Shown: one piece after another, positions 8,611 to 16,822 of the stretch
Layout of the letters: each line of letters begins with the position of its first letter
Numbering within the stretch: position 1 is the stretch's first letter
NCBI GenBank assembly: GCA_035359995.1
Contig: DAORZT010000023.1
Coordinates: 1 to 36,891 of the forward strand
Length of the DNA: 36,891 bases
Direction: 5' to 3'
Source: JAKPCT01 sp029553165
GTDB taxonomy: Bacteria; Bacillota; UBA4882; UBA8346
Notes under the pieces: generated by a model
What the model saw: the letters and a program-made list of their open reading frames with translations, nothing else
What the model was told of the DNA's origin: nothing
Databases searched by the model: none
Program-made: the position numbers and the translations under genes

Positions 8611-9627
8611 TTATCCCTTCAAAATAACCCGGGCAGCACCTTCATCAATAATTAAAATATCCCGGGAACTGTTCAACAGCACTGCTTTAACAGCCAGTCC
8701 CTTACTTCTTCCGCCGACCACCGTCATGACTTGGGCTAAATGGAGATCCGACAACTGTAATCCGACACTGGACGTAATATGAATCAAATTCCCCTCTTGA
8801 TCGAAGTAATAACCGAATGCTTCTCCAACTGCTCCCTTGCCAACTAAATTCTTAATATCTTCGGGAGACATTCCGCGGCGCCGCGCCATCTCTTCTGCCG
8901 AACCAATACCATGAAGAATAATATCCGCCTTCTTCAATAGCTCCAATACTTCCTTTATCTTTGGTTCATTCAAAATTGACTGCATTGTCTCCGCTTGGAG
9001 ATCATCAGGGACATGCAACAGACGATATGAGGCTCCCAGACCCTTGGCGATATTAGCAGCAACCGTATTCGCTTGAATCTCAACCTCTTCACCCAGTCCG
9101 CCACGGGCAGGGATTACAGTAATATCACGTTTTACTGCCGGTGGCGTGAGCATACTGGCAACCTCAGCCAGCGTAGTACCGCCGGTAACCGCAAGAATTG
9201 AGCCATCACGCAGATGTTTATTCAGATAATCAGCGGTTACTCGTGATAAGTCTTTCTTAACATTGGGATCCTCATCGACATTTCCGGGTACAACTATTAC
9301 CCGTTTAATTGAATAAAGTTGGCTGATCTGCTCTTCTAAGTCTTTCAAACCTTGAATCTCACGAATGTAACCCTCTAAGTCCCATAATAACTGTTCACCT
9401 TCCACCGTAACCGACATTCCCGAGACATTAGACTGAATCAACTGCTGCTCCCGTAAAAAATCCACCTCATTACGGATCTTCCGTTCCTGCAACTGTAATT
9501 GTTCAGCCAGCGCTCTCCGGCCAATCGGTTGTAAGTACCTGATTGAACGCAAAATCTGATACCGAGTCAAAAGAATCGGAATTATTTCTGGTACAATTTT
9601 TTGATGTAATGCTAAAAGTTTATCCAT
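8611..9627 (-). CDS. cggR: Central glycolytic genes regulator, SorC/DeoR-type repressor
   Basis: CggR is a DNA-binding repressor of the lower glycolytic operon whose DNA binding is relieved by fructose-1,6-bisphosphate in Bacillus. The 338-residue product has an N-terminal winged helix-turn-helix (about 15-75, including IGRRALAEQLQLQERKIRNE) and a SorC-type sugar-phosphate-binding domain with VTGGTTLAEVASML, IPARGGLGEEVE and LHGIGSAEEMA. The length equals that of the Bacillus protein. The ATG at 9625-9627 is chosen although only a weak GTGAG precedes it; the 25 extra codons of the longer frame run back into the operator. It lies downstream of whiA and upstream of pgk-tpiA-gpmI-eno. Confidence 0.94.
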   Translation of the reverse strand: MDKLLALHQKIVPEIIPILLTRYQILRSIRYLQPIGRRALAEQLQLQERKIRNEVDFLREQQLIQSNVSGMSVTVEGEQLLWDLEGYIREIQGLKDLEEQISQLYSIKRVIVVPGNVDEDPNVKKDLSRVTADYLNKHLRDGSILAVTGGTTLAEVASMLTPPAVKRDITVIPARGGLGEEVEIQANTVAANIAKGLGASYRLLHVPDDLQAETMQSILNEPKIKEVLELLKKADIILHGIGSAEEMARRRGMSPEDIKNLVGKGAVGEAFGYYFDQEGNLIHITSSVGLQLSDLHLAQVMTVVGGRSKGLAVKAVLLNSSRDILIIDEGAARVILKG

Positions 9628-9660
9628 CTTACTCACATTTATACAATATTTGTCAACTTG

Positions 9661-9700
9661 CGGGATGTTTTGTGTCCCACTAATTAAAAATACGTCCCAC
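9661..9700 (-). promoter_or_regulatory. Probable CggR operator
   Basis: Two direct copies of GTGGGAC (minus strand; 9694-9700 and 9674-9680) have a 20-bp period. The known CggR operator is a tandem CGGGAC-N6-TGTC-N4 repeat with the same 20-bp period. The GGGAC parts match well; the TGTC parts are poor. It lies in the whiA-cggR spacer, 34 to 73 bases before the cggR start. I could not define a convincing promoter for it: TAGTAT (minus strand, just upstream) is the best -10 candidate. Confidence 0.65.
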
Positions 9701-9746
9701 AAATACTACAAAAAATCGACCAAAAAATTATTTTCTCTATTAGCAA

Positions 9747-10703
9747 TCAATTTCCTGCTTCATCAAAATATTTTTTTGAAAATTCAACAATCAGTCTTAA
9801 ACGATGGTTCACTGCTGACTTACTGATCGGTGGCGAGTGGAGTTCACCTAACTCTTTAAGACTCACCTCCGGGTATTCTAACCTAAGCTCAGCGGTGATC
9901 TTTAAACTGTCAGACAGATTATTAAATAAATTCAACTCTTTTAAACGGTTGATGATCGCTACTTGCTTCCAGGCGGCAGACAAAGTCTTCTCCAGATTAG
10001 CAGTTTCGCAATTTACTAAACGGTTGACTTCCGCTCTTAATTCTTTTACGACTTTTACCTCTTCAAGCTTGATAACCCCTTGGTAAGCATTGATCGTTGA
10101 AAGAAATTTGCCAATTGCTTCACTGTCTTTTAAATAAACTAAATATTGCTCTTTCCGCTTCGCCAATTTGGCTTTGATATTAACCAAACTCATTAGATAG
10201 ACCAAACCGGCAGCAAATTCTTCATTATGAGTCACCAATTCCAAGTGATAAGTTTTCTTATGGGGATCGGTTATCGAACCACCGGCCAAAAATGCTCCCC
10301 GTAAATAAGAAGCCCGGCAACATTTCTCTTTTACCAGCTCCGGACGGATACTGGTATCAATCAAACGTTCCCTGGTCATCATCCCCAGATCATAAATCAT
10401 CTCATTGAGACCGTTTTGAGGCGGAATAACCACATTATAGCGGTTGTGTTTTCCCAGTCGTTCAACCTGTTCGACTCTGGTAACTGATTCAATATTATAA
10501 CTTGATTTAATCAGTTTAATTACTCTTCTTGCCACTCCGGCAGATTCAGTTACAACTGACAGACCCAGTTTTTCTTTACCGGCCAGCTGAATACTGCCTG
10601 AAATATGTAAAATAGCAGAAAGTTCCGCCTTGATGCAACGCTGGCAGGAACTAAGCTCATTGCGCATGATTTCATCTCTGACTTGTTGCGAGTACCGTTC
10701 CAT
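9747..10703 (-). CDS. whiA: WhiA, sporulation and division DNA-binding protein
   Basis: WhiA is a conserved Gram-positive DNA-binding protein related to LAGLIDADG homing endonucleases. It affects sporulation in Streptomyces and division and chromosome segregation in Bacillus. The 318-residue product has the N-terminal WhiA segment, the LAGLIDADG-like core with YLRGAFLAGGSITDP at about 135-150, and a C-terminal helix-turn-helix (SLKELGELHSPPISKSAVNHR). GAGG lies 8 bases before the ATG. In Bacillus the order is rapZ (yvcJ), yvcK (glmR), whiA. Here rapZ and yvcK are not upstream; instead the divergent spmA-spmB pair begins 143 bases away. The neighbourhood with cggR downstream is conserved. Confidence 0.96.
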   Translation of the reverse strand: MERYSQQVRDEIMRNELSSCQRCIKAELSAILHISGSIQLAGKEKLGLSVVTESAGVARRVIKLIKSSYNIESVTRVEQVERLGKHNRYNVVIPPQNGLNEMIYDLGMMTRERLIDTSIRPELVKEKCCRASYLRGAFLAGGSITDPHKKTYHLELVTHNEEFAAGLVYLMSLVNIKAKLAKRKEQYLVYLKDSEAIGKFLSTINAYQGVIKLEEVKVVKELRAEVNRLVNCETANLEKTLSAAWKQVAIINRLKELNLFNNLSDSLKITAELRLEYPEVSLKELGELHSPPISKSAVNHRLRLIVEFSKKYFDEAGN

Positions 10704-10846
10704 TAGATATCCTCATTTATTGGTTGGAGTCATAACTTACTGTTCGCCGAAAATATATTTACAATATCAAACCTTCATTACCATTGTGTCATTAATTCCC
10801 AATCATAATCATAGTATTGAATCAACTAAAAACAGGGGGCAAGAAA

Positions 10847-11443
10847 ATGATCAATGCTGTCTGGCTATTTCTTTTTTTATTAAGCATATTAGCTGCTATT
10901 GCAACCGGCAAAATAACTGTTATTACTGAAACAATCTTCACCAGCACCAGTTCGGCAATTGAATTCTCAATTGGTCTTGCCGGAGCAATTGCCTTCTGGT
11001 CCGGGATCCTCAAAGTTGCGGAACAAGCCGGGATTACTGAAACAATTGCTAAAAGTTTTCAACCAATCTTTACGCTGCTTTTCCCGAAACTGACCAACAA
11101 TAAAACCGCGTTAGGGCTGATCTCAATGACTTTCGCCGCTAACCTCTTAGGTTTGGGCAATGTAGCAACACCTTTAGGAATTAAAACGATGGAAGAACTC
11201 CAAAAAATTAACCCGCACAAAAATCGGGCCTCGAATGAAATATGCACTTTCTTAGTTTTAACCTTAGGCGGGCTTTGTATACTACCGACAACTCTGATTG
11301 CTATCCGGGCCAAGTCAGGTTCTGCAAATCCAACGATTATCCTTGGTCCAATTTTGTTGATAACCTTTGTCGGTACCGCAATCGGTCTCCTGATTAATTA
11401 TTTAATAATTAAGCTTCGCTTTTGGCACCAAAGAAAGGAGTAA
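10847..11443 (+). CDS. spmA: Spore maturation protein SpmA
   Basis: SpmA and SpmB are membrane proteins needed for proper dehydration of the spore core in Bacillus and Clostridium. Their mechanism is not settled; both carry the nucleoside-recognition (Gate) fold found in transporters. The 198-residue product has several membrane helices (about 4-22, 40-60, 95-115, 140-160, 168-190) and the family motifs GLAGAIAFWSGILKV and AANLLGLGNVATPLGI. The ATG at 10847 follows AGGGGG by 8 bases. A TTG 30 bases upstream is in frame but lies before the ribosome binding site. SpmA is followed after 3 bases by spmB. Its presence is good evidence that the organism makes endospores. Confidence 0.95.
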   Translation: MINAVWLFLFLLSILAAIATGKITVITETIFTSTSSAIEFSIGLAGAIAFWSGILKVAEQAGITETIAKSFQPIFTLLFPKLTNNKTALGLISMTFAANLLGLGNVATPLGIKTMEELQKINPHKNRASNEICTFLVLTLGGLCILPTTLIAIRAKSGSANPTIILGPILLITFVGTAIGLLINYLIIKLRFWHQRKE

Positions 11444-11446
11444 TCT

Positions 11447-11983
11447 ATGTTATCAAGTTTTATTGCCATTTCAAAATGGTCAATCCCGATTTTGCTATTA
11501 CTAATTCTAATTGCCAGTTATTCGAAGAAGATCAAAGTATATGAAGTATTTGTTCAGGGCGCAATGGAAGGTTTAAAAACAACCTTCAAACTAACACCCT
11601 ATATCCTGGCGATCTTTGTAGTTATTGGCCTCTTTAGAACCTCAGGAGCCTTAGACTTTCTGGTCTATTTATTGAGACCATTATTGAAATTAACCAATCT
11701 GGCGCCGGAGTTATTAACTCTGGGGTTACTAAAACCACTATCCGGCTCCGCTTCATTAGGAACAACCGCCGAACTTTTTACCAAGTACGGCCCTGATTCC
11801 GCACTTGGAATGACAGCCTCATTAATCCAAGGGTGCAGTGAAACAACTTTCTATGTCCTCTCGGTTTACCTTGGCGCGGTCAATATTGCTGACAGCCGTC
11901 ATCTTCTTTTAGTAGGACTGATCTGTGAGATTGTGGTATTTATCCTCGCTCTAATCATCGGTCCGCTTTTAGCCGGTTTTTGA
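11447..11983 (+). CDS. spmB: Spore maturation protein SpmB
   Basis: This is the partner of SpmA, a 178-residue membrane protein with the same Gate fold. Membrane helices lie at about 7-24, 43-68, 120-145 and 150-175. Conserved segments include PYILAIFVVIGLFRTSGALD, LKPLSGSASLGT and GCSETTFYVLSVYLGAV. The start ATG follows AAAGGAG, which lies at the end of spmA, so the two are probably translated together. Its last 15 bases overlap the end of divIVA on the other strand, with no terminator visible between them. Confidence 0.95.
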   Translation: MLSSFIAISKWSIPILLLLILIASYSKKIKVYEVFVQGAMEGLKTTFKLTPYILAIFVVIGLFRTSGALDFLVYLLRPLLKLTNLAPELLTLGLLKPLSGSASLGTTAELFTKYGPDSALGMTASLIQGCSETTFYVLSVYLGAVNIADSRHLLLVGLICEIVVFILALIIGPLLAGF

Positions 11984-12553
11984 TTGTGATTCAGGTCTGC
12001 TTTCACCTGTTACAGCAGTTTCGGCAACCGGTTTGTGTTCTTCTTTTTGAGCTTTATTTTCTCCTTCAAACAAGATATTGTTGAGTTGTTTATTGGTCCA
12101 ATCGATCTTCAATTCCATTTGATTTTCGGCAATATCCAATAAACCTTTCAAGAAACTCTTAAACTGACATCTAAAAAACTCGACTTGATTTTTTAATGCC
12201 GCTAATTTCTGGACCTCGTTCTGAATTTCTTCCTGGATATGACTTTTGATCCGTTCGCCCTTATATTCAGCATCACGAATAATCAGTTCCGCTTGATTTT
12301 TAGCTGCATTTTTAACTTCTTCAGCAGTTTCTTGCGCTAACAGCATCGCATTCCGCAAAGTCTCTTCCATAATCTGATACTGATTCAGGCTATTCTGCAA
12401 CTCCTCAATCTTTTCTTTCAATTCAATATTTTCACGATACAGATGCTCATAATCATGGGTTATCCGAGCCATAAATTCTTGTACTTCAGCTCTATTATAT
12501 CCACGGAATCCACGCCTAAATACTGTAGTTTCGAGATCAACCGGGGTTATCAC
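11969..12553 (-). CDS. divIVA: DivIVA cell-division/polar scaffold protein
   Basis: DivIVA assembles at negatively curved membrane (poles and septa) and recruits partners for division-site selection and, in spore formers, chromosome anchoring. The 194-residue product begins with the lipid-binding domain (MITPVDLETTVFRRGFRGYN), where F16 and R17 match the membrane-inserting Phe-Arg pair. Two coiled coils follow, at about 30-65 and 70-150. The C-terminal 25 residues are polar and disordered. The start is GTG with GGGAG ten bases upstream. The gene is the last of the nrdR-headed run, 50 bases after ylmH, as in the Bacillus ylmH-divIVA order. No terminator separates it from the convergent spmB. 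Confidence 0.94.
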   Translation of the reverse strand: MITPVDLETTVFRRGFRGYNRAEVQEFMARITHDYEHLYRENIELKEKIEELQNSLNQYQIMEETLRNAMLLAQETAEEVKNAAKNQAELIIRDAEYKGERIKSHIQEEIQNEVQKLAALKNQVEFFRCQFKSFLKGLLDIAENQMELKIDWTNKQLNNILFEGENKAQKEEHKPVAETAVTGESRPESQSKTG

Positions 12554-12603
12554 TGGAAAATCACTCCCTTTATTAATTATAATTTAAAAACCAGGAATGT
12601 CCG

Positions 12604-13392
12604 TTACAGTTGTCTAATTAAAACTATTCCAATCCGGCCTTTTTTAGACTTGCCAGTTACCTCCCGAAATTCCACTCGACCCCGTCCGCGTATTGAAATA
12701 ATATCACCGGGATTCAGTTGTAAATCCGGAGATTTAACCGTTTTCCAATTTACCTTTACTTTTTCGGCTTTAATCTCGCGGCTCATTTTAGTACGGGAAT
12801 CACCAAAACCAAGCGCCGCTAAAGCATCTAACCGTAATGAAGCAACTGTAGTCTTAATCTCCTTGGTTCTTCGTTCCGGTAAATTTAACTGTTCAGAGTC
12901 GATTACCTTCAAAGTAACCTTATAGTTAGCCACTTTTTCCAAATTAATCTCAATAAACTCTTGTAACTCCGGTACGAGAATAAATTGACACCCATTATCG
13001 GACACTAAAAGATCCCCAATTTTACTGCGGTTAATTCCTAAACCAAGGATTGCTCCTAAGTAATCCCGATGACTAAGCGGAGAGGCCGGTTCATTACCCA
13101 ACCGGTTGGGGACGACCTCAATAAAGCTTAATTCCGGTTCAATCATTTCATTTAAATAATAATCGGGATAGATTACCAAACGACGGCGTTCCGACTGTTG
13201 ATAACCACCATAAGCTGAAAACCTGACTCCAACCATCGCCCTTAAAACTGCTTCAGCTTGTTCCCGTTCATTGGGATCTAAAAAGTCGGTCCACTTTGGG
13301 GTTTGGTCCCTTAACGACTGCTCGGCCAGATCATTTATTTTGGCTAATAATAGCTTGATCTCATTACCAGGTGATGAGGTACCCGTTGTCAT
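12604..13392 (-). CDS. ylmH: S4-domain RNA-binding protein YlmH
   Basis: YlmH is an S4-domain RNA-binding protein of the division cluster. In Bacillus it binds the large ribosomal subunit and takes part in ribosome-associated quality control. The 262-residue product has the two N-terminal YlmH domains (about 20-175, including VRFSAYGGYQQSERRRLVIY and HRDYLGAILGLGINRSKIGD) and a C-terminal S4 domain from about 185 with RLDALAALGFGDSRTKMSRE and the PGDIISIRGRGR segment. The ribosome binding site (GGGAGGAG) is formed by the last codons of proC just before its TGA, so translation is likely coupled. Confidence 0.94.
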   Translation of the reverse strand: MTTGTSSPGNEIKLLLAKINDLAEQSLRDQTPKWTDFLDPNEREQAEAVLRAMVGVRFSAYGGYQQSERRRLVIYPDYYLNEMIEPELSFIEVVPNRLGNEPASPLSHRDYLGAILGLGINRSKIGDLLVSDNGCQFILVPELQEFIEINLEKVANYKVTLKVIDSEQLNLPERRTKEIKTTVASLRLDALAALGFGDSRTKMSREIKAEKVKVNWKTVKSPDLQLNPGDIISIRGRGRVEFREVTGKSKKGRIGIVLIRQL

Positions 13393-13395
13393 AAT

Positions 13396-14202
13396 TCAAT
13401 TTCTCCTCCCAAGCGCTTGGGAACGCTCTGCTGCAGCCTTAAGTGCTTTCATAATACTGCCGGCTACCGCATTCTGTTGTAATTCATATAAAGCAGCTGC
13501 AGTTGTACCTCCGGGCGAAGTAACATCATTACTCAATTTGGCAGGATGTTCTCCCGACTCACGTAACATTTCAGCAGCACCGATAAAAGTACCTACTACT
13601 AAATTGAATGAATCATTCCGGGTAAGTCCCAGCATCACACCGGCATCAACCATCGCTTCTATTAAGTAAAAAACATAAGCCGGGCCACTGCCGCTTACCG
13701 CTGTAGCCGCATCCATCTGTGACTCATTGAGCCGTAATACAGTCCCAATCGCACCAAAGATCAACTCCGTAGTTTGACAGTCCTTGCCTGTAGCTTTGGA
13801 ACCGGTACAATAGACCGATACTGCTTTACCAATCTTCGCCGGTGTATTCGGCATAACCCTGATAAATCTTGGTAACGGTATCTCGTTCTCAAAGTAATCT
13901 AATGTAATTCCAGCAACAATTGAGATAATTAAATGCGCTTCACTTGTATATTGTTTTAATTCGGCAGCCAATAACGGTACTACCTGCGGTTTAATCGCTA
14001 AAATAATTGTGTCACAGCTTTGGGTCAGTTGTTGCAGTGATTCAACCAAATTCAAACCATATTGCTGCTGCAACAGATTTCGTTTTTCACGGTCAAGCTC
14101 CAACAGGAATAATTCTTCAGGAGTAATAATGTTATTTGTTAATATCCCATGGATAATCGCAGAACCCATTGCGCCGCCGCCAATGATCCCTAAACGCTTC
14201 AT
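13396..14202 (-). CDS. proC: Pyrroline-5-carboxylate reductase
   Basis: ProC reduces 1-pyrroline-5-carboxylate to proline with NAD(P)H. The 268-residue product has an N-terminal Rossmann motif (LGIIGGGAMGSAI), the RVMPNTPAKIGKAVS segment, and the C-terminal dimer domain with AVSGSGPAYVFYLIEAM and the signature DVTSPGGTTAAAL. The ATG at 14200-14202 is used: GGAGGG, inside the last codons of sepF, lies 10 bases upstream. The alternative TTG at 14211 is only one base from it. In several Bacillota proC sits near sepF and yggS. Here it occupies the position where ylmG (yggT) is found in Bacillus. Confidence 0.96.
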   Translation of the reverse strand: MKRLGIIGGGAMGSAIIHGILTNNIITPEELFLLELDREKRNLLQQQYGLNLVESLQQLTQSCDTIILAIKPQVVPLLAAELKQYTSEAHLIISIVAGITLDYFENEIPLPRFIRVMPNTPAKIGKAVSVYCTGSKATGKDCQTTELIFGAIGTVLRLNESQMDAATAVSGSGPAYVFYLIEAMVDAGVMLGLTRNDSFNLVVGTFIGAAEMLRESGEHPAKLSNDVTSPGGTTAAALYELQQNAVAGSIMKALKAAAERSQALGRRN

Positions 14203-14207
14203 CGCTA

Positions 14208-14798
14208 TCAATCCCTCCGTTTATTATCATTACGGAAGAAAACCGATGACACTGACGCCGGAAGATTATTCCGGTCGCCCCGCTCGTTACGGTCGTGCTC
14301 ACTGCCATCTTTATCCCGGTCTTTTAACATTGTCCGAATGGGAATAGAGACTTCAACATTTGGAGGTGTAAACAGAAAGATCGACGCGCTAACCTTCTGC
14401 ATTGAACCCTCCAACGCATAAATCGCGCCACTGACAAAATCGGCAATTCGTCTTGCGGTTGATTTATCCGTCTCTTCAAGGTTTAGAATCACCGTCTGCT
14501 TATTTCTCAAGTGGTCAACAATTGTCTGCACTTCCTCAAACCCATCCGGTTCGATTATTACCATCTTTACCGACTTATTAGCATTGGTCAGCGCCAGTAA
14601 CTTTCCCTTTTCCCGTGACTCTTTCTCTTTCTTAACCGGAATAGGTTCCTCATAGGTTGCAGCTGCTTCGTCATCATCAAGCACTTCTTCAGCTTCAAAT
14701 CCAAATAAACTTAATAGCTTTTCAAATAACCCCTGATTATTTGATTGAACCTCATTGTCAGTCTCATTTTTTGAATTATTATCCCACTGGTTTTTCAT
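14208..14798 (-). CDS. sepF: Cell division protein SepF
   Basis: SepF binds FtsZ and the membrane and sets septum architecture. The 196-residue product has a membrane-binding amphipathic helix (GLFEKLLSLFGF), an acidic linker (about 37-60) and the SepF core (about 75-155) with VKMVIIEPDGFEEVQ, LNLEETDKSTARRIADFVSG and ALEGSMQKVSASIFLFTPPN. The amphipathic helix is normally at the extreme N-terminus. Here it follows 22 polar residues, and GAGG before the chosen ATG supports this longer start. The C-terminal 40 residues are charged and likely disordered. It lies 9 bases after yggS and 5 before proC. Confidence 0.94.
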   Translation of the reverse strand: MKNQWDNNSKNETDNEVQSNNQGLFEKLLSLFGFEAEEVLDDDEAAATYEEPIPVKKEKESREKGKLLALTNANKSVKMVIIEPDGFEEVQTIVDHLRNKQTVILNLEETDKSTARRIADFVSGAIYALEGSMQKVSASIFLFTPPNVEVSIPIRTMLKDRDKDGSEHDRNERGDRNNLPASVSSVFFRNDNKRRD

Positions 14799-14807
14799 TT
14801 AACTACC

Positions 14808-15494
14808 TCACTTATGACTATTAAATATTGCTGTTCCGATTCGTACCATATTCGATCCTTCTTCGATCGCAATCTGATAATCCTGGCTCATTCCCATTGA
14901 TAAGAAACGCCACTTAGGTAATATATCGGCTCGTTGCGCATATTTATCAAATAATTCTTTGAGTTTTCTAAAAACCGGACGGACAGCTTCCGGATCCGCT
15001 TCCAACGGAGCCATGGTCATTAAGCCACATGGTTCTAAATTGGAGTAATGGGTCAAATTATCAATAAATCCCGGCAACTCGTCCGGATCCAAACCATGTT
15101 TCGTTGCTTCACCGGAAATATTCAGCTGAATCAGGAAAGAAACCCGCTTGCCAAGCTTGTCAGCTTGCTTGGCCAGTTCTTCAACCAATGACATCCGGTC
15201 CACCGAATGAATCAGGTCAAAATTTTCAATCACCGGCTTAACTTTATTGGTCTGTAATGTTCCAATAAAGTGTTTGGTGATTCCGGTTTGAATTAACGGC
15301 AACTTAGTTAGGGCATTCTGAACCCGACTCTCGGCAATATCGGTAATACCACAGGCTAACGCTTGATTGATCTGCTCGGCAGATACGTACTTGGTTACCG
15401 CTATTAACCGGATCTCGTCCGGATCCCGGTTTGCCTTGCGCGCACTTTCCTCAATTTTTGCTCTGATTTGTTTCAGATTGAACTCTATATCCAT
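14808..15494 (-). CDS. yggS: YggS-type pyridoxal phosphate homeostasis protein
   Basis: This family (YggS, YlmE, PROSC) binds pyridoxal 5'-phosphate and keeps its free level in balance; no catalytic reaction is established. The 228-residue single-domain TIM-barrel protein has the PLP lysine K35 in IAVTKYVSAEQI, then FIGTLQTNKVK, IHSVDRMSL, LIQLNISGEATKHGL, GLMTMAPLEAD, the signature FLSMGMSQDYQIAIEEGSNM and VRIGTAIF. The ATG begins one base after the phoH stop codon, with only a weak site upstream, which suggests coupling. It precedes sepF, as in the Bacillus ylmE-sepF order. Confidence 0.95.
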   Translation of the reverse strand: MDIEFNLKQIRAKIEESARKANRDPDEIRLIAVTKYVSAEQINQALACGITDIAESRVQNALTKLPLIQTGITKHFIGTLQTNKVKPVIENFDLIHSVDRMSLVEELAKQADKLGKRVSFLIQLNISGEATKHGLDPDELPGFIDNLTHYSNLEPCGLMTMAPLEADPEAVRPVFRKLKELFDKYAQRADILPKWRFLSMGMSQDYQIAIEEGSNMVRIGTAIFNSHK

Positions 15495-15495
15495 C

Positions 15496-16812
15496 TCAAC
15501 TCAACAATTTTGCGCCCAACTCCGCTAAGTCAGAACGCTCTCCTTTAACCAAAGTTATATGTCCGGCGATCTTTTCATTTTTAAATCGTTCCACAACATA
15601 GGTCAAGCCATTACTATTGGAATCAAGGTACGGATGGTCGATCTGGTATGGATCACCGGTCAACACGATCTTCGTCCCTTCTCCCACTCGGGTGATCACT
15701 GTTCGGACTTCATGGGGAGATAGATTTTGAGCTTCATCAATCAACAAAAACTGATTCGGAATACTGCGTCCCCGAATATAGGTTAACGCCTCCAATTCCA
15801 GCAGATTAAGATCTTTCATACTGTTTACCAAATTATCAATCTTCTCATTCCGTTCACGATTACTGAATAAAAATTCAAGATTATCATAGATTGGTTGCAT
15901 CCACGGACGTAATTTTTCATTGATATCCCCCGGAAGAAAACCCAGATCGTGTCCCATCGGAACCACCGGCCTGGACACTGCCAGACGCCGGTATTTGGAT
16001 TCTTCGACTACTTTTTGCAACCCTGCTGCTAAGGCCAGTAAGGTTTTTCCGGTACCGGCCCGGCCAATCAGAGTAACCAAGCGAATATCATCATCCAATA
16101 ATAAATCCAGTGCAAATTTTTGCTCCTTATTCCGTGCTTTCAGCCCGAAAGGGTCCTGCCCGCCATACCGTAACGGGACAATCTTGCCATCAGCAACATG
16201 CCTTCCCAATGCCGACTTGGAACTTCCGAAAGCATCTTCTAAAATAATCATTTGATTCGGAAATAATGTTTCACTGTTGATAAGCACTGAACCGGTATTA
16301 TAGAAACTGTCAATCTGATCCGGTTCGACTTTTAACGTTCTTAACCCGGTATAAACCTCTTCGATCTCAATCTTATCGGTCTCATAATCTTCGGCTTGAA
16401 TCCCGAGCGCATCAGCCTTTATCCGCATATTAATGTCTTTGGTTACCAAAATAACCGGAATCGAAGACTCAATCTTCAAAGCAAATGCTACTGCAATAAT
16501 CCGATTATCAATCTTATCCCGTTCTAACGACTGCGGCAGTTTATCAATGTCTTGATGATTAAGTTCGACCCTGATTGTACCACGATTTTCACCTAATGAT
16601 ACTCCGGTATCAAGATGCCCAATTGTCCGAAGTTTATCGAGGTAGGACGATACCGCTCGGGCGTTGCGCCCCACTTCGTCCTGGCGTTTTTTATGGCCGT
16701 CGATCTCCTCAACTACAGCTAAAGGAATTACGATATCGTTATCTTGAAAAGCCTTTAAAGCTCTGGGATCATGCACTAAAACACTGGTATCCAATACAAA
16801 TATCTTTTTCAA
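15496..16812 (-). CDS. PIN-domain plus PhoH-type ATPase (YlaK/PhoH2-like)
   Basis: This is a two-domain protein of the PhoH2/YlaK class: an N-terminal PIN nuclease fold and a C-terminal PhoH ATPase, thought to unwind and cut RNA. From the chosen start it has 438 residues. The PIN part (1-140) shows acidic residues D8 (FVLDTSVL), E35/E36, D45 and a late Asp in VTKDINMR. The ATPase part has Walker A GRAGTGKT at 250-257, SRPVVPMGHDLGFLPGD, and Walker B LLIDEAQN at 356-363, then TGDPYQIDHPY. The TTG at 16810-16812 is preferred: AGGAGGG, starting at the TAG stop of the HlyD-like gene, lies 5 bases before it and gives MKKIFVLDTSVLVHDP. PhoH2 genes are often paired with an antitoxin-like PhoAT, but I see none here. 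Confidence 0.93.
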   Translation of the reverse strand: MKKIFVLDTSVLVHDPRALKAFQDNDIVIPLAVVEEIDGHKKRQDEVGRNARAVSSYLDKLRTIGHLDTGVSLGENRGTIRVELNHQDIDKLPQSLERDKIDNRIIAVAFALKIESSIPVILVTKDINMRIKADALGIQAEDYETDKIEIEEVYTGLRTLKVEPDQIDSFYNTGSVLINSETLFPNQMIILEDAFGSSKSALGRHVADGKIVPLRYGGQDPFGLKARNKEQKFALDLLLDDDIRLVTLIGRAGTGKTLLALAAGLQKVVEESKYRRLAVSRPVVPMGHDLGFLPGDINEKLRPWMQPIYDNLEFLFSNRERNEKIDNLVNSMKDLNLLELEALTYIRGRSIPNQFLLIDEAQNLSPHEVRTVITRVGEGTKIVLTGDPYQIDHPYLDSNSNGLTYVVERFKNEKIAGHITLVKGERSDLAELGAKLLS

Positions 16813-16822
16813 GTGAACCCTC

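Noticed and set aside
10787..10816. Possible sporulation sigma-G promoter before spmA (CATAGTA as -10)
   Set aside because: The -10 matches six of seven bases but the -35 (TGTCAT) only three of six; not enough to call.
12565..12603. Possible divIVA promoter (TATAAT at 12576-12581 and CGGACA, 16-base spacer)
   Set aside because: The predicted start would fall at or inside the divIVA ribosome binding site, leaving no leader; probably a chance match in AT-rich sequence.
12443..12925. 160-codon open frame on the plus strand across divIVA and ylmH
   Set aside because: It runs antisense through two conserved genes and their spacer and has no supporting motif.
15496..16812. PIN-PhoH gene as part of a toxin-antitoxin pair
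   Set aside because: No small antitoxin gene is adjacent; both neighbours are ordinary cluster genes.
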